Source: an uncultured Elusimicrobia bacterium (GTDB taxonomy: Bacteria > Elusimicrobiota > Endomicrobiia > Endomicrobiales > Endomicrobiaceae). From it: DNA of 22,285 nt. Shown here in pieces: positions 1 through 7,845 of the stretch. Position numbers and translations under genes: made by a program. How positions within the stretch are numbered: the stretch's first letter is position 1; every line of letters begins with the position of its first letter. The stretch covers positions 1-22,285 of the forward strand of contig ONUQ01000048.1 in assembly GCA_900321055.1 (NCBI GenBank), in the 5' to 3' direction. The notes below the pieces were generated by a model. That model saw nothing but the letters and a program-made list of their open reading frames with translations, had not been told where the DNA came from and did not search any database.

Positions 1-120
1 AAAAGGCTTTTTAGGATTTTAATTTAATATAAAATTACCGCAAAACCGACAAAATTCATTAAATCAAATACCTTATATATAAGTGGTCAATACTTCTTGT
101 CGGGATTCTATAATTAATGA

Positions 121-197
121 ATATGAAGAACAGGCTCGGGAACCTTATATGCGGGTGCTACTTGCGAAGATTTGCTTGTGTTGAGCACCCGCTTTTT
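121..197 (+). ncRNA. candidate small RNA
   Basis: A perfect -10 hexamer TATAAT lies at 109-114 on the + strand, and a strong hairpin with a T-run ends at about 197. Together they would bound a transcript of about 75-80 nt with no internal reading frame of note. No convincing -35 box is visible: TGGTCA at 84-89 would need a 19-nt spacer. I compared it mentally with SRP RNA (no GGAAG tetraloop or AGCAGC motif), tmRNA, tRNA and 6S RNA, and it matches none. It could equally be only the terminator of something transcribed from the left. Low confidence. Confidence 0.25.
151..197 (+). terminator. intrinsic terminator hairpin
   Basis: GCGGGTGCT (151-159) pairs perfectly with AGCACCCGC (184-192), giving a 9-bp GC-rich stem in an AT-rich background. 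TTTTTATTT follows directly. The 24-nt loop can form a small inner hairpin (164-167 with 172-175). The T-run lies only on the + strand side, so it acts on rightward transcripts. The neighbouring rfaE2 gene runs the other way and would not use it. Confidence 0.6.
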
Positions 198-310
198 ATT
201 TATACCCGTTATTAAAAATCAGCTAAACCGTTCTTTTTTACCGTTAGTACGAATTCAGCAAAACCTGCTACTTAAACCGTTATGACTATAAATTCTTTTT
301 ACGGTATAAC

Positions 311-790
311 TTAACCGTTAAATTTTGAATATCTTTCAACTATAAGTTTAATTAAATTTGTAGTAGATTTTCCCTCTACCAACGGATACCTGTACACTTC
401 TTTTACAAACTCTTTACCTACAATATCTTCTATCTTGTAGTCGCCACCTTTTACCAAAATATCCGGTTTTAGTTTGCTTAAAAGTTCGTAAGGTGTCTGT
501 TCGTTGAAAACAACAACATAATCTACACAAGTTAATGCCGATAATAATTGTGCTCTGTCTGTTTGCGGAACTAACGGTCTTTTCGGACCTTTAAGCTGTG
601 CAAGTGAAGAGTCTGAATTTATTGCAACAATTAAAACATCTCCTAAAGTTCTTGCTTTTTGAAACAAACTTACATGCCCTATATGCAACAAATCAAAACA
701 ACCGTTAGTAAAAACTATTTTCTTATTTTCTTTTTTAAGTTTTTCTACTGCTTTTATTAATTCTTCCGTTGATAATATTTTATTGTTCAT
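311..790 (-). CDS. rfaE2: D-glycero-beta-D-manno-heptose 1-phosphate adenylyltransferase
   Basis: This 159-aa cytidylyltransferase-fold enzyme activates heptose-1-phosphate with ATP to ADP-heptose, the donor for LPS inner core. The nucleotide-binding signature is clear: FTNGCFDLLHIGH at residues 27-39 (HIGH at 36-39), with KSTTNLI at 141-147 near the C-terminus. It corresponds to the C-terminal domain of bifunctional E. coli HldE (RfaE). The N-terminal kinase domain is absent, so this is the stand-alone form (RfaE2/HldC). It lies 99 nt downstream of gmhA on the same strand, an earlier step of the same pathway. No clear Shine-Dalgarno precedes the ATG at 790. A glycerol-3-phosphate cytidylyltransferase is the main alternative, but the LPS neighbour makes rfaE2 much more likely. 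Confidence 0.9.
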   Translation of the reverse strand: MNNKILSTEELIKAVEKLKKENKKIVFTNGCFDLLHIGHVSLFQKARTLGDVLIVAINSDSSLAQLKGPKRPLVPQTDRAQLLSALTCVDYVVVFNEQTPYELLSKLKPDILVKGGDYKIEDIVGKEFVKEVYRYPLVEGKSTTNLIKLIVERYSKFNG

Positions 791-889
791 TTTATTTTAA
801 AATTAAAAATTTTTATTTAGTAACGAATGCTATTTTATAATTTTTATTTATACACATCCGTAATTCCATGTATTTAATCCGAAAATTCA

Positions 890-1462
890 TTAAGCAAAAA
901 TCTTTTCTTCAACCAATTTTGCCAATATATGCAACAGCAATATATGACACTCCTGTATTCTTCCGGTAACTTTTGAAGGAGCTCTATAACACATATCAGA
1001 CATAAGTTTTAATTGTCCGCCATCTTCACCCGTAAGACCTATAACAAAAAGTCCCATTTCTTTTGCTTTCTCAACAGCTTTTATAACATTCTCGGAATTT
1101 CCTGAAGTTGTAATTGCTATTACTACATCTCCTTTATTTCCAAAAGCTTCTATTTGTCTTGAAAAAACATATTCATATCCGAAATCGTTGCCTATTGCTG
1201 TTACGGAAGCCATATTTTCGGTAAGTGCTATACATGGCAAGGCATTTCTGTTTTTTTCAAATCTGCATACAAGTTCTGCCGCAAAATGTAATGAATCACA
1301 AGATGAACCGCCATTACCGAATATAATTGTTTTTTTATCGTTTTGATATGCTTCATTAATTTTATTTGCTATTGACTGAATATATACCAACTGACTTTCA
1401 TCTAACATTTTTTTCTTTGTATCTATACTTGACTGAATTAAAGATACTATTGTTTCCTTCAT
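890..1462 (-). CDS. gmhA: sedoheptulose 7-phosphate isomerase
   Basis: This 190-aa SIS-domain protein converts sedoheptulose 7-phosphate to D-glycero-D-manno-heptose 7-phosphate, the first step of ADP-heptose synthesis. Visible signatures are the phosphosugar loop GNGGSS (49-54), the following AAELVCRF with E63 at the position of the catalytic Glu of GmhA, TTSGNSENV (118-126), and the C-terminal QECHILLLH (170-178), which supplies the catalytic His region. Length matches the family (about 190). A good ribosome site, GAGGGGGG, lies just upstream of the ATG at 1462. It sits before rfaE2 and only about 35 nt beyond a hairpin that follows accC. DiaA is a related SIS protein, but the QExHxxxxH ending favours GmhA. 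Confidence 0.92.
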   Translation of the reverse strand: MKETIVSLIQSSIDTKKKMLDESQLVYIQSIANKINEAYQNDKKTIIFGNGGSSCDSLHFAAELVCRFEKNRNALPCIALTENMASVTAIGNDFGYEYVFSRQIEAFGNKGDVVIAITTSGNSENVIKAVEKAKEMGLFVIGLTGEDGGQLKLMSDMCYRAPSKVTGRIQECHILLLHILAKLVEEKIFA

Positions 1463-1497
1463 ATTTTACCCCCCTCACTTTTTCTAAAAATAATTAA

Positions 1498-1529
1498 AGC
1501 TCACCCGCATATTTTGTAATTGGTGAGCT
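1498..1529 (-). terminator. hairpin terminator or attenuator after accC
   Basis: AGCTCACC (1498-1505) and GGTGAGCT (1522-1529) form a perfect 8-bp stem with a 16-nt loop. On the - strand the stem is followed by TTAATTATTTTTA. On the + strand CTAAATTTTT follows, so it may work both ways. It lies 23 nt after the accC stop and 35 nt before the gmhA start. It therefore either ends the efp-accB-accC unit or lets part of it read through into gmhA. Confidence 0.6.
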
Positions 1530-1552
1530 CTAAATTTTTGGATTATCACCGC

Positions 1553-2902
1553 TTACCTGTTAAACACATATTTTGGCAAAAAGTCCGTACAAATATTTCC
1601 CTTATGAAAATACTCGTTACTCATAATTTTCGCATGTAACGGTGCCGTATTTTTTATTCCTTCAATTATAACTTCTTTTAATGCTCTTGACATTTTAGAA
1701 ATGGTTTCTTCTCTTGTAGGAGCATAAGCAATAATTTTTGCTATCAAACTATCGTAAAACGGCGGTATTGTATAACCTGAATATACATGAGTATCAACTC
1801 TTATTCCTGCTCCGCCGGGCAAATATAATTTTCCTATCTTTCCGGGTGAGGGAATAAAATCTTTATCAGGATCTTCGGCATTTATTCTGCATTCTATGGC
1901 ATGATTTTTTATTTTTATTGAACTTGAATCAATATTCAATCTTTCACCGGCAGCAAGCCTGATTTGCTCTTTTACCAAATCTATACCGGTTACAACTTCG
2001 GTAATCGGATGTTCTACCTGTATTCTTGTATTCATTTCCATGAAATAAAAGTTCATGTGTTTATCTACAAGAAACTCTACGGTTCCAACCGTTATATATC
2101 CTACGGCTTCGGCTACACTTTGAGCGGCTTTACCCATTTTTTTTCTTAAACTTTCCGAAATAAACGGAGAAGGACTTTCTTCTACCAACTTCTGGTGTCT
2201 TCTTTGTATTGAACAATCTCTTTCGGGAAGATATACAACTTTACCTTTACAATCACCCATAATTTGAAACTCTATATGGTGCGGTTCTTCAATATATTTT
2301 TCCATATAAACATCAGGATTGCCAAAATTTGCTTTTGCTTCCGTTTGTGCCATAATGATAGAAGTTTTAAGAGTTTCTTCACTGACAACAACTCTCATAC
2401 CTTTTCCACCGCCACCGGCAGTAGCTTTTATTATTATGGGATACCCGATTTTTTTTGCAAGATTAAATATTCCCGGATCGTCTGCCGATACGGGACCGTC
2501 CGAACCCGGAACTACGGGAACTTTTGATTTTATCATAAGTTGTCTTGCAGCAATTTTATCACCCATTTTTTCAATGGAACTTATTCTGGGACCTATAAAC
2601 GATATTCCGCAACTTTCACAAACTTCCGCAAAGTATGTATTTTCCGACAAAAAACCATATCCGGGATGAATTGCATCCGCACCGGTAATTTCCGCCGCAG
2701 ATATTATACTCGGAATATTCAAATAACTTTCACTTGCAGAAGCCGGACCGACACAAATGGATTCGTCGGCCATTGTTACATGCATAGACTCTTTGTCCGC
2801 TTCCGAATGTATAGCGACAGTTTTTATACCAAGTTCTCTTGCAGCTCTTATTACTCTACAAGCAATTTCACCTCTATTAGCAATTAATATTTTTTTAAAC
2901 AT
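1553..2902 (-). CDS. accC: acetyl-CoA carboxylase, biotin carboxylase subunit
   Basis: AccC carboxylates the biotin carried on AccB using ATP and bicarbonate, the first half-reaction of acetyl-CoA carboxylase in fatty-acid synthesis. The 449-aa length equals E. coli AccC. N-terminal pre-ATP-grasp domain: IANRGEIACRVIRAA at 7-21. ATP-grasp: MGDK (113-116), K159, and the glycine-rich loop GGGGKGMR (163-170). ERDCSIQRRHQK (227-238) and EMNTRIQVEHP (289-299) carry the catalytic and biotin-site residues, followed by the C-terminal biotin carboxylase domain. A GGAG site precedes the ATG. Only 23 nt separate it from accB, and the two are clearly cotranscribed. Pyruvate or propionyl-CoA carboxylase subunits share this fold, but the short length and the adjacent accB point to AccC. 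Confidence 0.96.
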   Translation of the reverse strand: MFKKILIANRGEIACRVIRAARELGIKTVAIHSEADKESMHVTMADESICVGPASASESYLNIPSIISAAEITGADAIHPGYGFLSENTYFAEVCESCGISFIGPRISSIEKMGDKIAARQLMIKSKVPVVPGSDGPVSADDPGIFNLAKKIGYPIIIKATAGGGGKGMRVVVSEETLKTSIIMAQTEAKANFGNPDVYMEKYIEEPHHIEFQIMGDCKGKVVYLPERDCSIQRRHQKLVEESPSPFISESLRKKMGKAAQSVAEAVGYITVGTVEFLVDKHMNFYFMEMNTRIQVEHPITEVVTGIDLVKEQIRLAAGERLNIDSSSIKIKNHAIECRINAEDPDKDFIPSPGKIGKLYLPGGAGIRVDTHVYSGYTIPPFYDSLIAKIIAYAPTREETISKMSRALKEVIIEGIKNTAPLHAKIMSNEYFHKGNICTDFLPKYVFNR

Positions 2903-2925
2903 TTTATATTTTCTCCAAAATGCTG

Positions 2926-3330
2926 TTATTCACTATCAGTGTCTACTAAAAATAATTCCTGACCATACTCAACCGTTTGGCCGTTATTTACTAAAACCTT
3001 TACTATTTTTCCTTCAGCTGTGGATATAACATCTTTTATTATTTTCATGGCTTCAATTGTTCCGATTTTCTGACCAACCTCAACATGACTGCCTTCAACA
3101 ACAAACGGAGGTCTGTCGTGTGCGGGAGCATTATAAAATGTTCCAACCATTTTTGATTTAACGGGAACAATTAAATTTTTTTCAACAACAACTTTTTTAG
3201 GATTTTCTATTTTTGGAGTTACTTCGCTTTTCTTTATATACAAGGAAGTATTTCCCAACTCAAACTCCATTTCTTCTATATCGGTTTCTCTTATTGATTC
3301 TAAAAATTTTTTTATATCGTTAGTGTTCAT
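2926..3330 (-). CDS. accB: biotin carboxyl carrier protein of acetyl-CoA carboxylase
   Basis: AccB carries the biotin that shuttles carboxyl groups from AccC to the carboxyltransferase AccAD. The C-terminal biotinyl domain is plain: EAMKIIKDV at 93-101 gives the biotin-accepting Lys at residue 96, with EYGQELFLVD at the end. The second residue after the modified lysine is Ile rather than the commoner Met, which is tolerated in the family. The N-terminal 45 residues are a charged dimerisation segment followed by a short linker. At 134 aa it is slightly shorter than E. coli AccB (156), and the Ala/Pro-rich linker is replaced by a Lys/Val-rich one. The AGAGGAAAT site precedes the ATG. It lies between efp (15 nt) and accC (23 nt), a widespread gene order. 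Confidence 0.95.
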   Translation of the reverse strand: MNTNDIKKFLESIRETDIEEMEFELGNTSLYIKKSEVTPKIENPKKVVVEKNLIVPVKSKMVGTFYNAPAHDRPPFVVEGSHVEVGQKIGTIEAMKIIKDVISTAEGKIVKVLVNNGQTVEYGQELFLVDTDSE

Positions 3331-3345
3331 ATTTCCTCTAAACAG

Positions 3346-3909
3346 TTATTTTGAAATTCTCTCAACATATTCACCGGTTCTTGTATCAACTTTAATTCTG
3401 TCTCCAACCTTAATAAACAAAGGAACTTTTATCTCTGCACCGGTTTCAAGTTTTGCAAACTTTGTTAAATTTGTTACAGAATCGCCTTTTATGCCCGGTT
3501 CGGATTCAATGATTGACATTTCTACTATTAAAGGCATATCTATACCTATAAGTTCATCTTCCAAATATATTGCATTGATTTCCTGATTTTCTTTTAAGAA
3601 TTTTTCTTTGCCGTCTAATTTTTCAAGAGGAACTTCAATTTGTTCATAAGTGTTCATATCCATAAAAATATAGTTTGCACCATCAGCATACAAGAATTGT
3701 TTTTTTTGCCTTGTTACCGACAATTCTTCAAATTTTTCACCCGATTTAAAAGTTCTGTCTATGGTGCCACCCTTTTTAACATTTCTGAGTTTCACTCTCA
3801 TTACAGCCCCGCCTTTGCCGGGCTTATGATTTTGAAACCATGTTATCTGATAGGGTTCATTGTCAACTACTATTACCATTCCGTTTTTAAAATCTGCCGT
3901 AGAAATCAT
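3346..3909 (-). CDS. efp: translation elongation factor P
   Basis: EF-P binds ribosomes stalled at polyproline stretches and promotes peptide-bond formation. The 187-aa protein shows the normal three-domain length. The N-terminal KOW-like domain carries the tip loop HKPGKGG, with K32 aligning to modified K34 of E. coli EF-P, followed by VKLRNVKKGG. The C-terminal OB domain ends in the usual VDTRTGEYVERI. Lys at the tip rules out the arginine-rhamnosylated class; whether it is lysylated (EpmA/EpmB) cannot be told here. An AGGAG ribosome site lies upstream of the ATG. It is the first gene of efp-accB-accC and has a recognisable promoter at 3976-4005. Confidence 0.95.
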   Translation of the reverse strand: MISTADFKNGMVIVVDNEPYQITWFQNHKPGKGGAVMRVKLRNVKKGGTIDRTFKSGEKFEELSVTRQKKQFLYADGANYIFMDMNTYEQIEVPLEKLDGKEKFLKENQEINAIYLEDELIGIDMPLIVEMSIIESEPGIKGDSVTNLTKFAKLETGAEIKVPLFIKVGDRIKVDTRTGEYVERISK

Positions 3910-3975
3910 TTCTTTTAGTCTCCTATTACTTTTAAAAAAAATTAATCTAAAATTTACTTTAGAATATATTTTATA

Positions 3976-4005
3976 ATTTTATCTAATAATACAATATGTT
4001 GTCAA
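3976..4005 (-). promoter_or_regulatory. sigma-70-type promoter of efp-accB-accC
   Basis: On the - strand a perfect -35 TTGACA (4005-4000) is followed, after an 18-nt spacer, by TAAAAT (3981-3976), 5 of 6 matches to TATAAT. Transcription would begin near 3970, leaving a leader of about 60 nt before the efp start at 3909. It separates this unit from the upstream pepP gene. Confidence 0.65.
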
Positions 4006-4092
4006 ATAGAAAGCCATAGTTTTTCAGCTTAGAGTTTAAATATTAAATTTTGATATATCGGGAAAATTTAATAAAACATCTTCATTAATCCG

Positions 4093-5151
4093 TCAATATT
4101 TTGCACAGGTCAAAACTCTATATCCGTTTTTTGTTACAAGAACGGTATCTTCTATTCTTACTCCAAACTTATTTTCAATATATATTCCCGGTTCAACGGT
4201 TATTACCGTTCCTTCCCGTAAAACAGCCGTTGATGTTTTTGATATTCTCAACTGTTCATGAATATCAAGCCCTAAACTATGACCGGTAGTATGAATAAAT
4301 TGTTTGGCATACCCTTCCTTCTTAATAGTATTTGCGGCAAAAAAATCAATATCTTTAGCTTTCATACCGTCTTTAACTTCAGCAATTGCTCTGTCATGAG
4401 CAAGTTTTACGATATCCCATATTTTTTGTTGAAACTTTGTTTTATTTCCTATAAAAAATGTTCTCGTTAAATCGGAACAATAACCGTTATAAACACATCC
4501 CATATCTATCATAACAATGTCGTTTTTTTGTATTTTTCTGTTACCGCTGTTATGATGCGGATTTGCAGAATTCGGTCCTGATGCAACGATTGTTTTAAAA
4601 CTTTGAACTACATGTCTTTTAGCAAACTCTTCTTCTATTTTAAAATATATATCAAGTTCGGTCATTCCGGCAACAACCTGTTTTTTTACCGTTTCAAAAA
4701 CTTCCGAAACAATAGTGCAGGCTTTATGGAGATTTTCTATTTCTTTTTCATCTTTTATTAATCTTAAATTTTGTGTAATATCTTTTTCTTTTATTACTTT
4801 AATTTTCTCTTTTGTAAGTTTCTTCTTTAATGTATCAAAATTTTCCGCATATATTTTTGATACATCTATGACAATACCGTTAATTTTATATTTTTTTAAT
4901 ACTTCAACTAATTTTGAACTACAATCTTCTTTTGTAGTAAATATTTTTATTTTATTTTTTAACTTTTTAAAGTATTGATTAACCTGAGGAGCTATCATTT
5001 CGTGAACAATTATAGCCGGGTACTTTTTGTGAAGTAATAAATAAAAATCTCCAAATTGTGCACCCGTAAGATAATATAAATCTTTGTTATCCGAAATTAA
5101 TACCGCTTCATTTTCATAATTTTCCAACAATTTTAATATTCTTTTATTCAT
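4093..5151 (-). CDS. pepP: M24-family Xaa-Pro aminopeptidase/dipeptidase
   Basis: This cytosolic metallopeptidase removes N-terminal residues next to proline. The creatinase-like N-terminal domain (about 1-125) is followed by a pita-bread catalytic domain. All five dimetal ligands are visible, numbered from the chosen start: D216 (VMIDMG), D227 (GYCSDLTR), H291 (TTGHSLG), E320 (TVEPGIY) and E334 (VRIEDT). The open frame extends back to an ATG at 5211, but the extra 20 residues are hydrophobic and unlike the family, no ribosome site precedes them, and the region approaches the dnaB promoter. I prefer the ATG at 5151 (352 aa); ATG 5157 is two codons earlier. It sits upstream of efp, a neighbourhood also seen in Bacillus. 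PepP versus PepQ specificity cannot be decided from sequence alone. Confidence 0.88.
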   Translation of the reverse strand: MNKRILKLLENYENEAVLISDNKDLYYLTGAQFGDFYLLLHKKYPAIIVHEMIAPQVNQYFKKLKNKIKIFTTKEDCSSKLVEVLKKYKINGIVIDVSKIYAENFDTLKKKLTKEKIKVIKEKDITQNLRLIKDEKEIENLHKACTIVSEVFETVKKQVVAGMTELDIYFKIEEEFAKRHVVQSFKTIVASGPNSANPHHNSGNRKIQKNDIVMIDMGCVYNGYCSDLTRTFFIGNKTKFQQKIWDIVKLAHDRAIAEVKDGMKAKDIDFFAANTIKKEGYAKQFIHTTGHSLGLDIHEQLRISKTSTAVLREGTVITVEPGIYIENKFGVRIEDTVLVTKNGYRVLTCAKY

Positions 5152-5218
5152 AGTCATTATTATATAAAATTTAAAAACAAAAACGGCAATTATGCTTGCC
5201 AATCTTATCATTTGGTGG

Positions 5219-5247
5219 TTGATTTTTAAGTAATTATTGAATATAAT
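5219..5247 (+). promoter_or_regulatory. sigma-70-type promoter of dnaB operon
   Basis: TTGATT (5219-5224) and a perfect TATAAT (5242-5247) are separated by exactly 17 nt. The expected start is near 5254, giving a leader of about 33 nt that contains the AAGGAG ribosome site just before the dnaB ATG at 5287. It lies in the divergent pepP/dnaB spacer. Confidence 0.7.
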
Positions 5248-5286
5248 CCTTTCTTACACAATCATTAAGCATAGTAAGGAGAATGT

Positions 5287-6681
5287 ATGCCTAAAGATTT
5301 AGAGAGAAAGGCTCCGCCTCAGTCATTAGATGCAGAAATGGCTTTATTAGGAGCAATGCTTATAGAAAAAGATGCTATACTAAAGGCTCAGGAACTGGTT
5401 AAAGAAGAAGATTTTTATAAGGAAGTTCATAAACTTATTTTTGCTACAATAATAGAATTGAGTGAAAAAGAAGTTGCAGAACCGGTTACGATAACCAACA
5501 GATTAAAAAATAACAAATTATTTAACGATGCAGGCGGAATGAAATATTTGTTTGGTTTAACGGATACTGCTCAAACAGCGGCAAATGTTGAATATTATGC
5601 AAATATTGTAAAAGATAAATCCATTCTCAGACAAATAATAACCGTCGGTTCTCAAATGGTTACTGATGCTTTTTCGGAAGATTCTCCATCCGAAACGATA
5701 CTGGATGAAGCTCAAACGGTATTATTCAATATAGCAAAACAAAACAGTGTCAACGATTTTTCCACTCCGCAGGATTTAATCCTGTCGGTAGTCAGTAAAC
5801 TGGAAAATTTGTTTAAAGACAGAAACAATGTTCCCGGTCTTAGAACCGGATTTTCGGACCTTGATAAAATTACCGCAGGACTTCAACCGTCGGAGTTAAT
5901 AATAATTGCAGGCAGACCTTCCATGGGTAAAACTGCTTTTGCTTTAAATATTGCCGAATATGTTGCCATAATGTCAAAAGAGCCAAAGTCCGTAGCAATA
6001 TTTTCGTTGGAAATGTCAAAGGAATCTTTAATGATGAGATTTTTGGCATCGGTAGCACAGGTTAGCGGACAAGAATTGAGAAAAGGAAATTTTAAAAATA
6101 CGGATTGGCAAAAACTCACTGCAGCTATGGAAAAAATTGCAAAATCCGACATGTATATATGTGATGCGGATATGACATCAATAGAAATAAGAGCTACCGC
6201 AAAAAAATTGGCAACAAAACTTGAAAAAAAAGGGAAACCTTTATCTTTAATAATCATTGATTATTTACAATTGATAAGGGGTATAGGTAACGGCAAAAAA
6301 TATGAATCAAAGCAAATAGAAACGGCAGAAATTTCAAGATCTCTAAAGGCACTGGCTAAAGATTTAAATGTTCCCGTTGTAGCATTATCTCAATTATCCA
6401 GACAAACCGAAAGAAGAGGAAAAGATACAAGACCGATGTTATCGGATTTAAGAGATTCGGGGGCAATAGAACAAGATGCCGATGTTGTGGCATTTGTTCA
6501 CAGAGAAAGTTATTTTGCTAAAGATAAAGGACAGGATTTGGACCCTGCAATAAAAAACGATGCCGAAATAATTATCGCAAAACAAAGAAACGGACCAGTA
6601 GATACCGTTCATTTATTATTTGAAGGAAATTACACAAAGTTTTATGATAAAGCACCTATATCAATGGAGGAAAACCAATGA
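5287..6681 (+). CDS. dnaB: replicative DNA helicase
   Basis: DnaB is the hexameric 5'-3' helicase that unwinds DNA at the replication fork. The 464-aa protein has the N-terminal DnaB domain (about 10-110), a linker, and the C-terminal RecA-like motor. Visible motifs are Walker A GRPSMGKT (209-216), Walker B LIIIDYLQLI (321-330), SQLSR (368-372), and the downstream DLRDSGAIEQDADVV segment (387-401). No intein or insertion interrupts these motifs, although DnaB is a frequent intein host. AAGGAG precedes the ATG. The last bases overlap the alr start (ATGA), so it is the first gene of dnaB-alr-mlaE-pflX. Confidence 0.97.
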   Translation: MPKDLERKAPPQSLDAEMALLGAMLIEKDAILKAQELVKEEDFYKEVHKLIFATIIELSEKEVAEPVTITNRLKNNKLFNDAGGMKYLFGLTDTAQTAANVEYYANIVKDKSILRQIITVGSQMVTDAFSEDSPSETILDEAQTVLFNIAKQNSVNDFSTPQDLILSVVSKLENLFKDRNNVPGLRTGFSDLDKITAGLQPSELIIIAGRPSMGKTAFALNIAEYVAIMSKEPKSVAIFSLEMSKESLMMRFLASVAQVSGQELRKGNFKNTDWQKLTAAMEKIAKSDMYICDADMTSIEIRATAKKLATKLEKKGKPLSLIIIDYLQLIRGIGNGKKYESKQIETAEISRSLKALAKDLNVPVVALSQLSRQTERRGKDTRPMLSDLRDSGAIEQDADVVAFVHRESYFAKDKGQDLDPAIKNDAEIIIAKQRNGPVDTVHLLFEGNYTKFYDKAPISMEENQ

Positions 6682-7844
6682 AGGAACAACCGCCATCTTC
6701 CGAAAAAAAAACAAGGAAGATAAAAGACACTTTTTTTCGTCCTACATGGATAGAAATAGATAAAAGTGATTTTCTGTTTAATTTAAAGAAAATCAAAGAG
6801 CATTTAAAAACAGATACAAAAGTTTTAGCCGTGATTAAGTCTAATGCTTACGGTCACGGTGGCATAGAGTTGGCAAAAGAAGCCGTTAAAGCTGGAATAT
6901 ACGGGATAGGAGTTTCTTCCATAGAAGAAGGAATTACATTTAGAAAAGCAGGAATAAAGGCAAAAATTTTAGTTTTTGGCAGCGGTTATCCCATAGAATA
7001 TTTAACAACAACCGTGTTTTGGGATTTAATTCCGACAATATCAAGTTTGCAGGGACTGCATGAATTGTCAAACATAGCAAAAAAATTCAAAAAAAATTTA
7101 GAATTTCATTTGAAAGTTGATACAGGTATGGGCAGAGTCGGAGTTGTAGCCGGAGAAAACACGGATATTATCTTAAAAAAAATTGCAACTATGTCGGAAA
7201 TAACCATGACCGGAATATATACACATTTTTCGGTTGCCGACACAAATGCCGATTATACTGAAAGCCAACTACATAAATTCAACGAAGTTATAAAATCGGC
7301 AAAAAAATTAGGATTAAAATTTATAGCTCATGCAGCAAACAGTGCAGCAATATTGACTAACAAAAAAACACATTTGGATATGGTTAGACCGGGAATAGCT
7401 TTATACGGATTGTCTCCTTTTGAACATGCTCCTCAAGATTTAAAATTAAAGCCGGTGTTATCCTGGAAAACAAAAATTATTTATTTAAAAAAAGTTCCTT
7501 CCGGATTTTGTGTGAGTTACGGAAGAACATTTGTTACAAACAAAAATTCCGTTATAGCAACGGTTCCTGTAGGATATGCAGACGGTTACAGCAGAGTGTT
7601 TTCAAATAAAGCGAATGTTTTAGTCAGAGGTAAAAGATGTCCGATTGCAGGCAGAATTACAATGGATATGATGATGATAGATGTTACCGATGTTAAAGGG
7701 GTAAGTATCGGTGATGAAGTTGTTTTATTGGGAACTCAAGGCAAAGAAACCATTAAGGTGGAAGAACTTGCAAAGCTGAAAAATACTATCAGTTATGAAA
7801 TTATATGTTCCATAGCTACAAGAGTTCCGAGAATAATAGTTTAA
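6678..7844 (+). CDS. alr: alanine racemase
   Basis: Alr interconverts L- and D-alanine with PLP and supplies D-Ala for peptidoglycan. In 388 aa, the PLP-binding lysine is K54 in AVIKSNAYGHG, the TIM-barrel continues through VRPGIALYG (236-244), and the second catalytic base is Y281 in VSYGRTF at the start of the beta domain. PVGYADGYSR (297-306) and ITMDMMMIDV (327-336) are typical. About 20 extra polar, Lys-rich residues precede the conserved start (RPTWIEID); the ATG overlapping the dnaB stop sets this N-terminus. Translation is probably coupled to dnaB. Confidence 0.95.
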   Translation: MKEQPPSSEKKTRKIKDTFFRPTWIEIDKSDFLFNLKKIKEHLKTDTKVLAVIKSNAYGHGGIELAKEAVKAGIYGIGVSSIEEGITFRKAGIKAKILVFGSGYPIEYLTTTVFWDLIPTISSLQGLHELSNIAKKFKKNLEFHLKVDTGMGRVGVVAGENTDIILKKIATMSEITMTGIYTHFSVADTNADYTESQLHKFNEVIKSAKKLGLKFIAHAANSAAILTNKKTHLDMVRPGIALYGLSPFEHAPQDLKLKPVLSWKTKIIYLKKVPSGFCVSYGRTFVTNKNSVIATVPVGYADGYSRVFSNKANVLVRGKRCPIAGRITMDMMMIDVTDVKGVSIGDEVVLLGTQGKETIKVEELAKLKNTISYEIICSIATRVPRIIV

Positions 7845-7845
7845 T

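Larger units (their letters stand above)
1..310. other. gene-free left edge with RNA-like signals
   Basis: No reading frame here looks like a protein. The first bases, AAAAGGCTTTTT, resemble the right arm and T-run of an intrinsic terminator whose left arm would lie outside the window. A TATAAT box at 109-114 and a perfect hairpin with T-run at 151-197 follow (listed separately). From 198 to 310 the sequence is AT-rich and carries several scattered copies of CCGTT (206, 228, 241, 277, 315), with no visible coding or strong secondary structure. The rfaE2 transcript enters this region from the right, and I see no good leftward terminator for it. Confidence 0.5.

Noticed and set aside
121..197. 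SRP RNA, tmRNA or 6S RNA at the left edge
   Set aside because: The conserved SRP tetraloop/AGCAGC block, the tmRNA tag and acceptor parts, and the long 6S bubble are all absent.
1964..3029. Several + strand open frames opposite accC and accB
   Set aside because: They are antisense shadows of strongly conserved genes, with low-complexity Phe/Tyr/Ser-rich products and no ribosome sites.
5287..6681. Intein in dnaB
   Set aside because: The protein has normal length, and the Walker A, Walker B and downstream motifs are uninterrupted.
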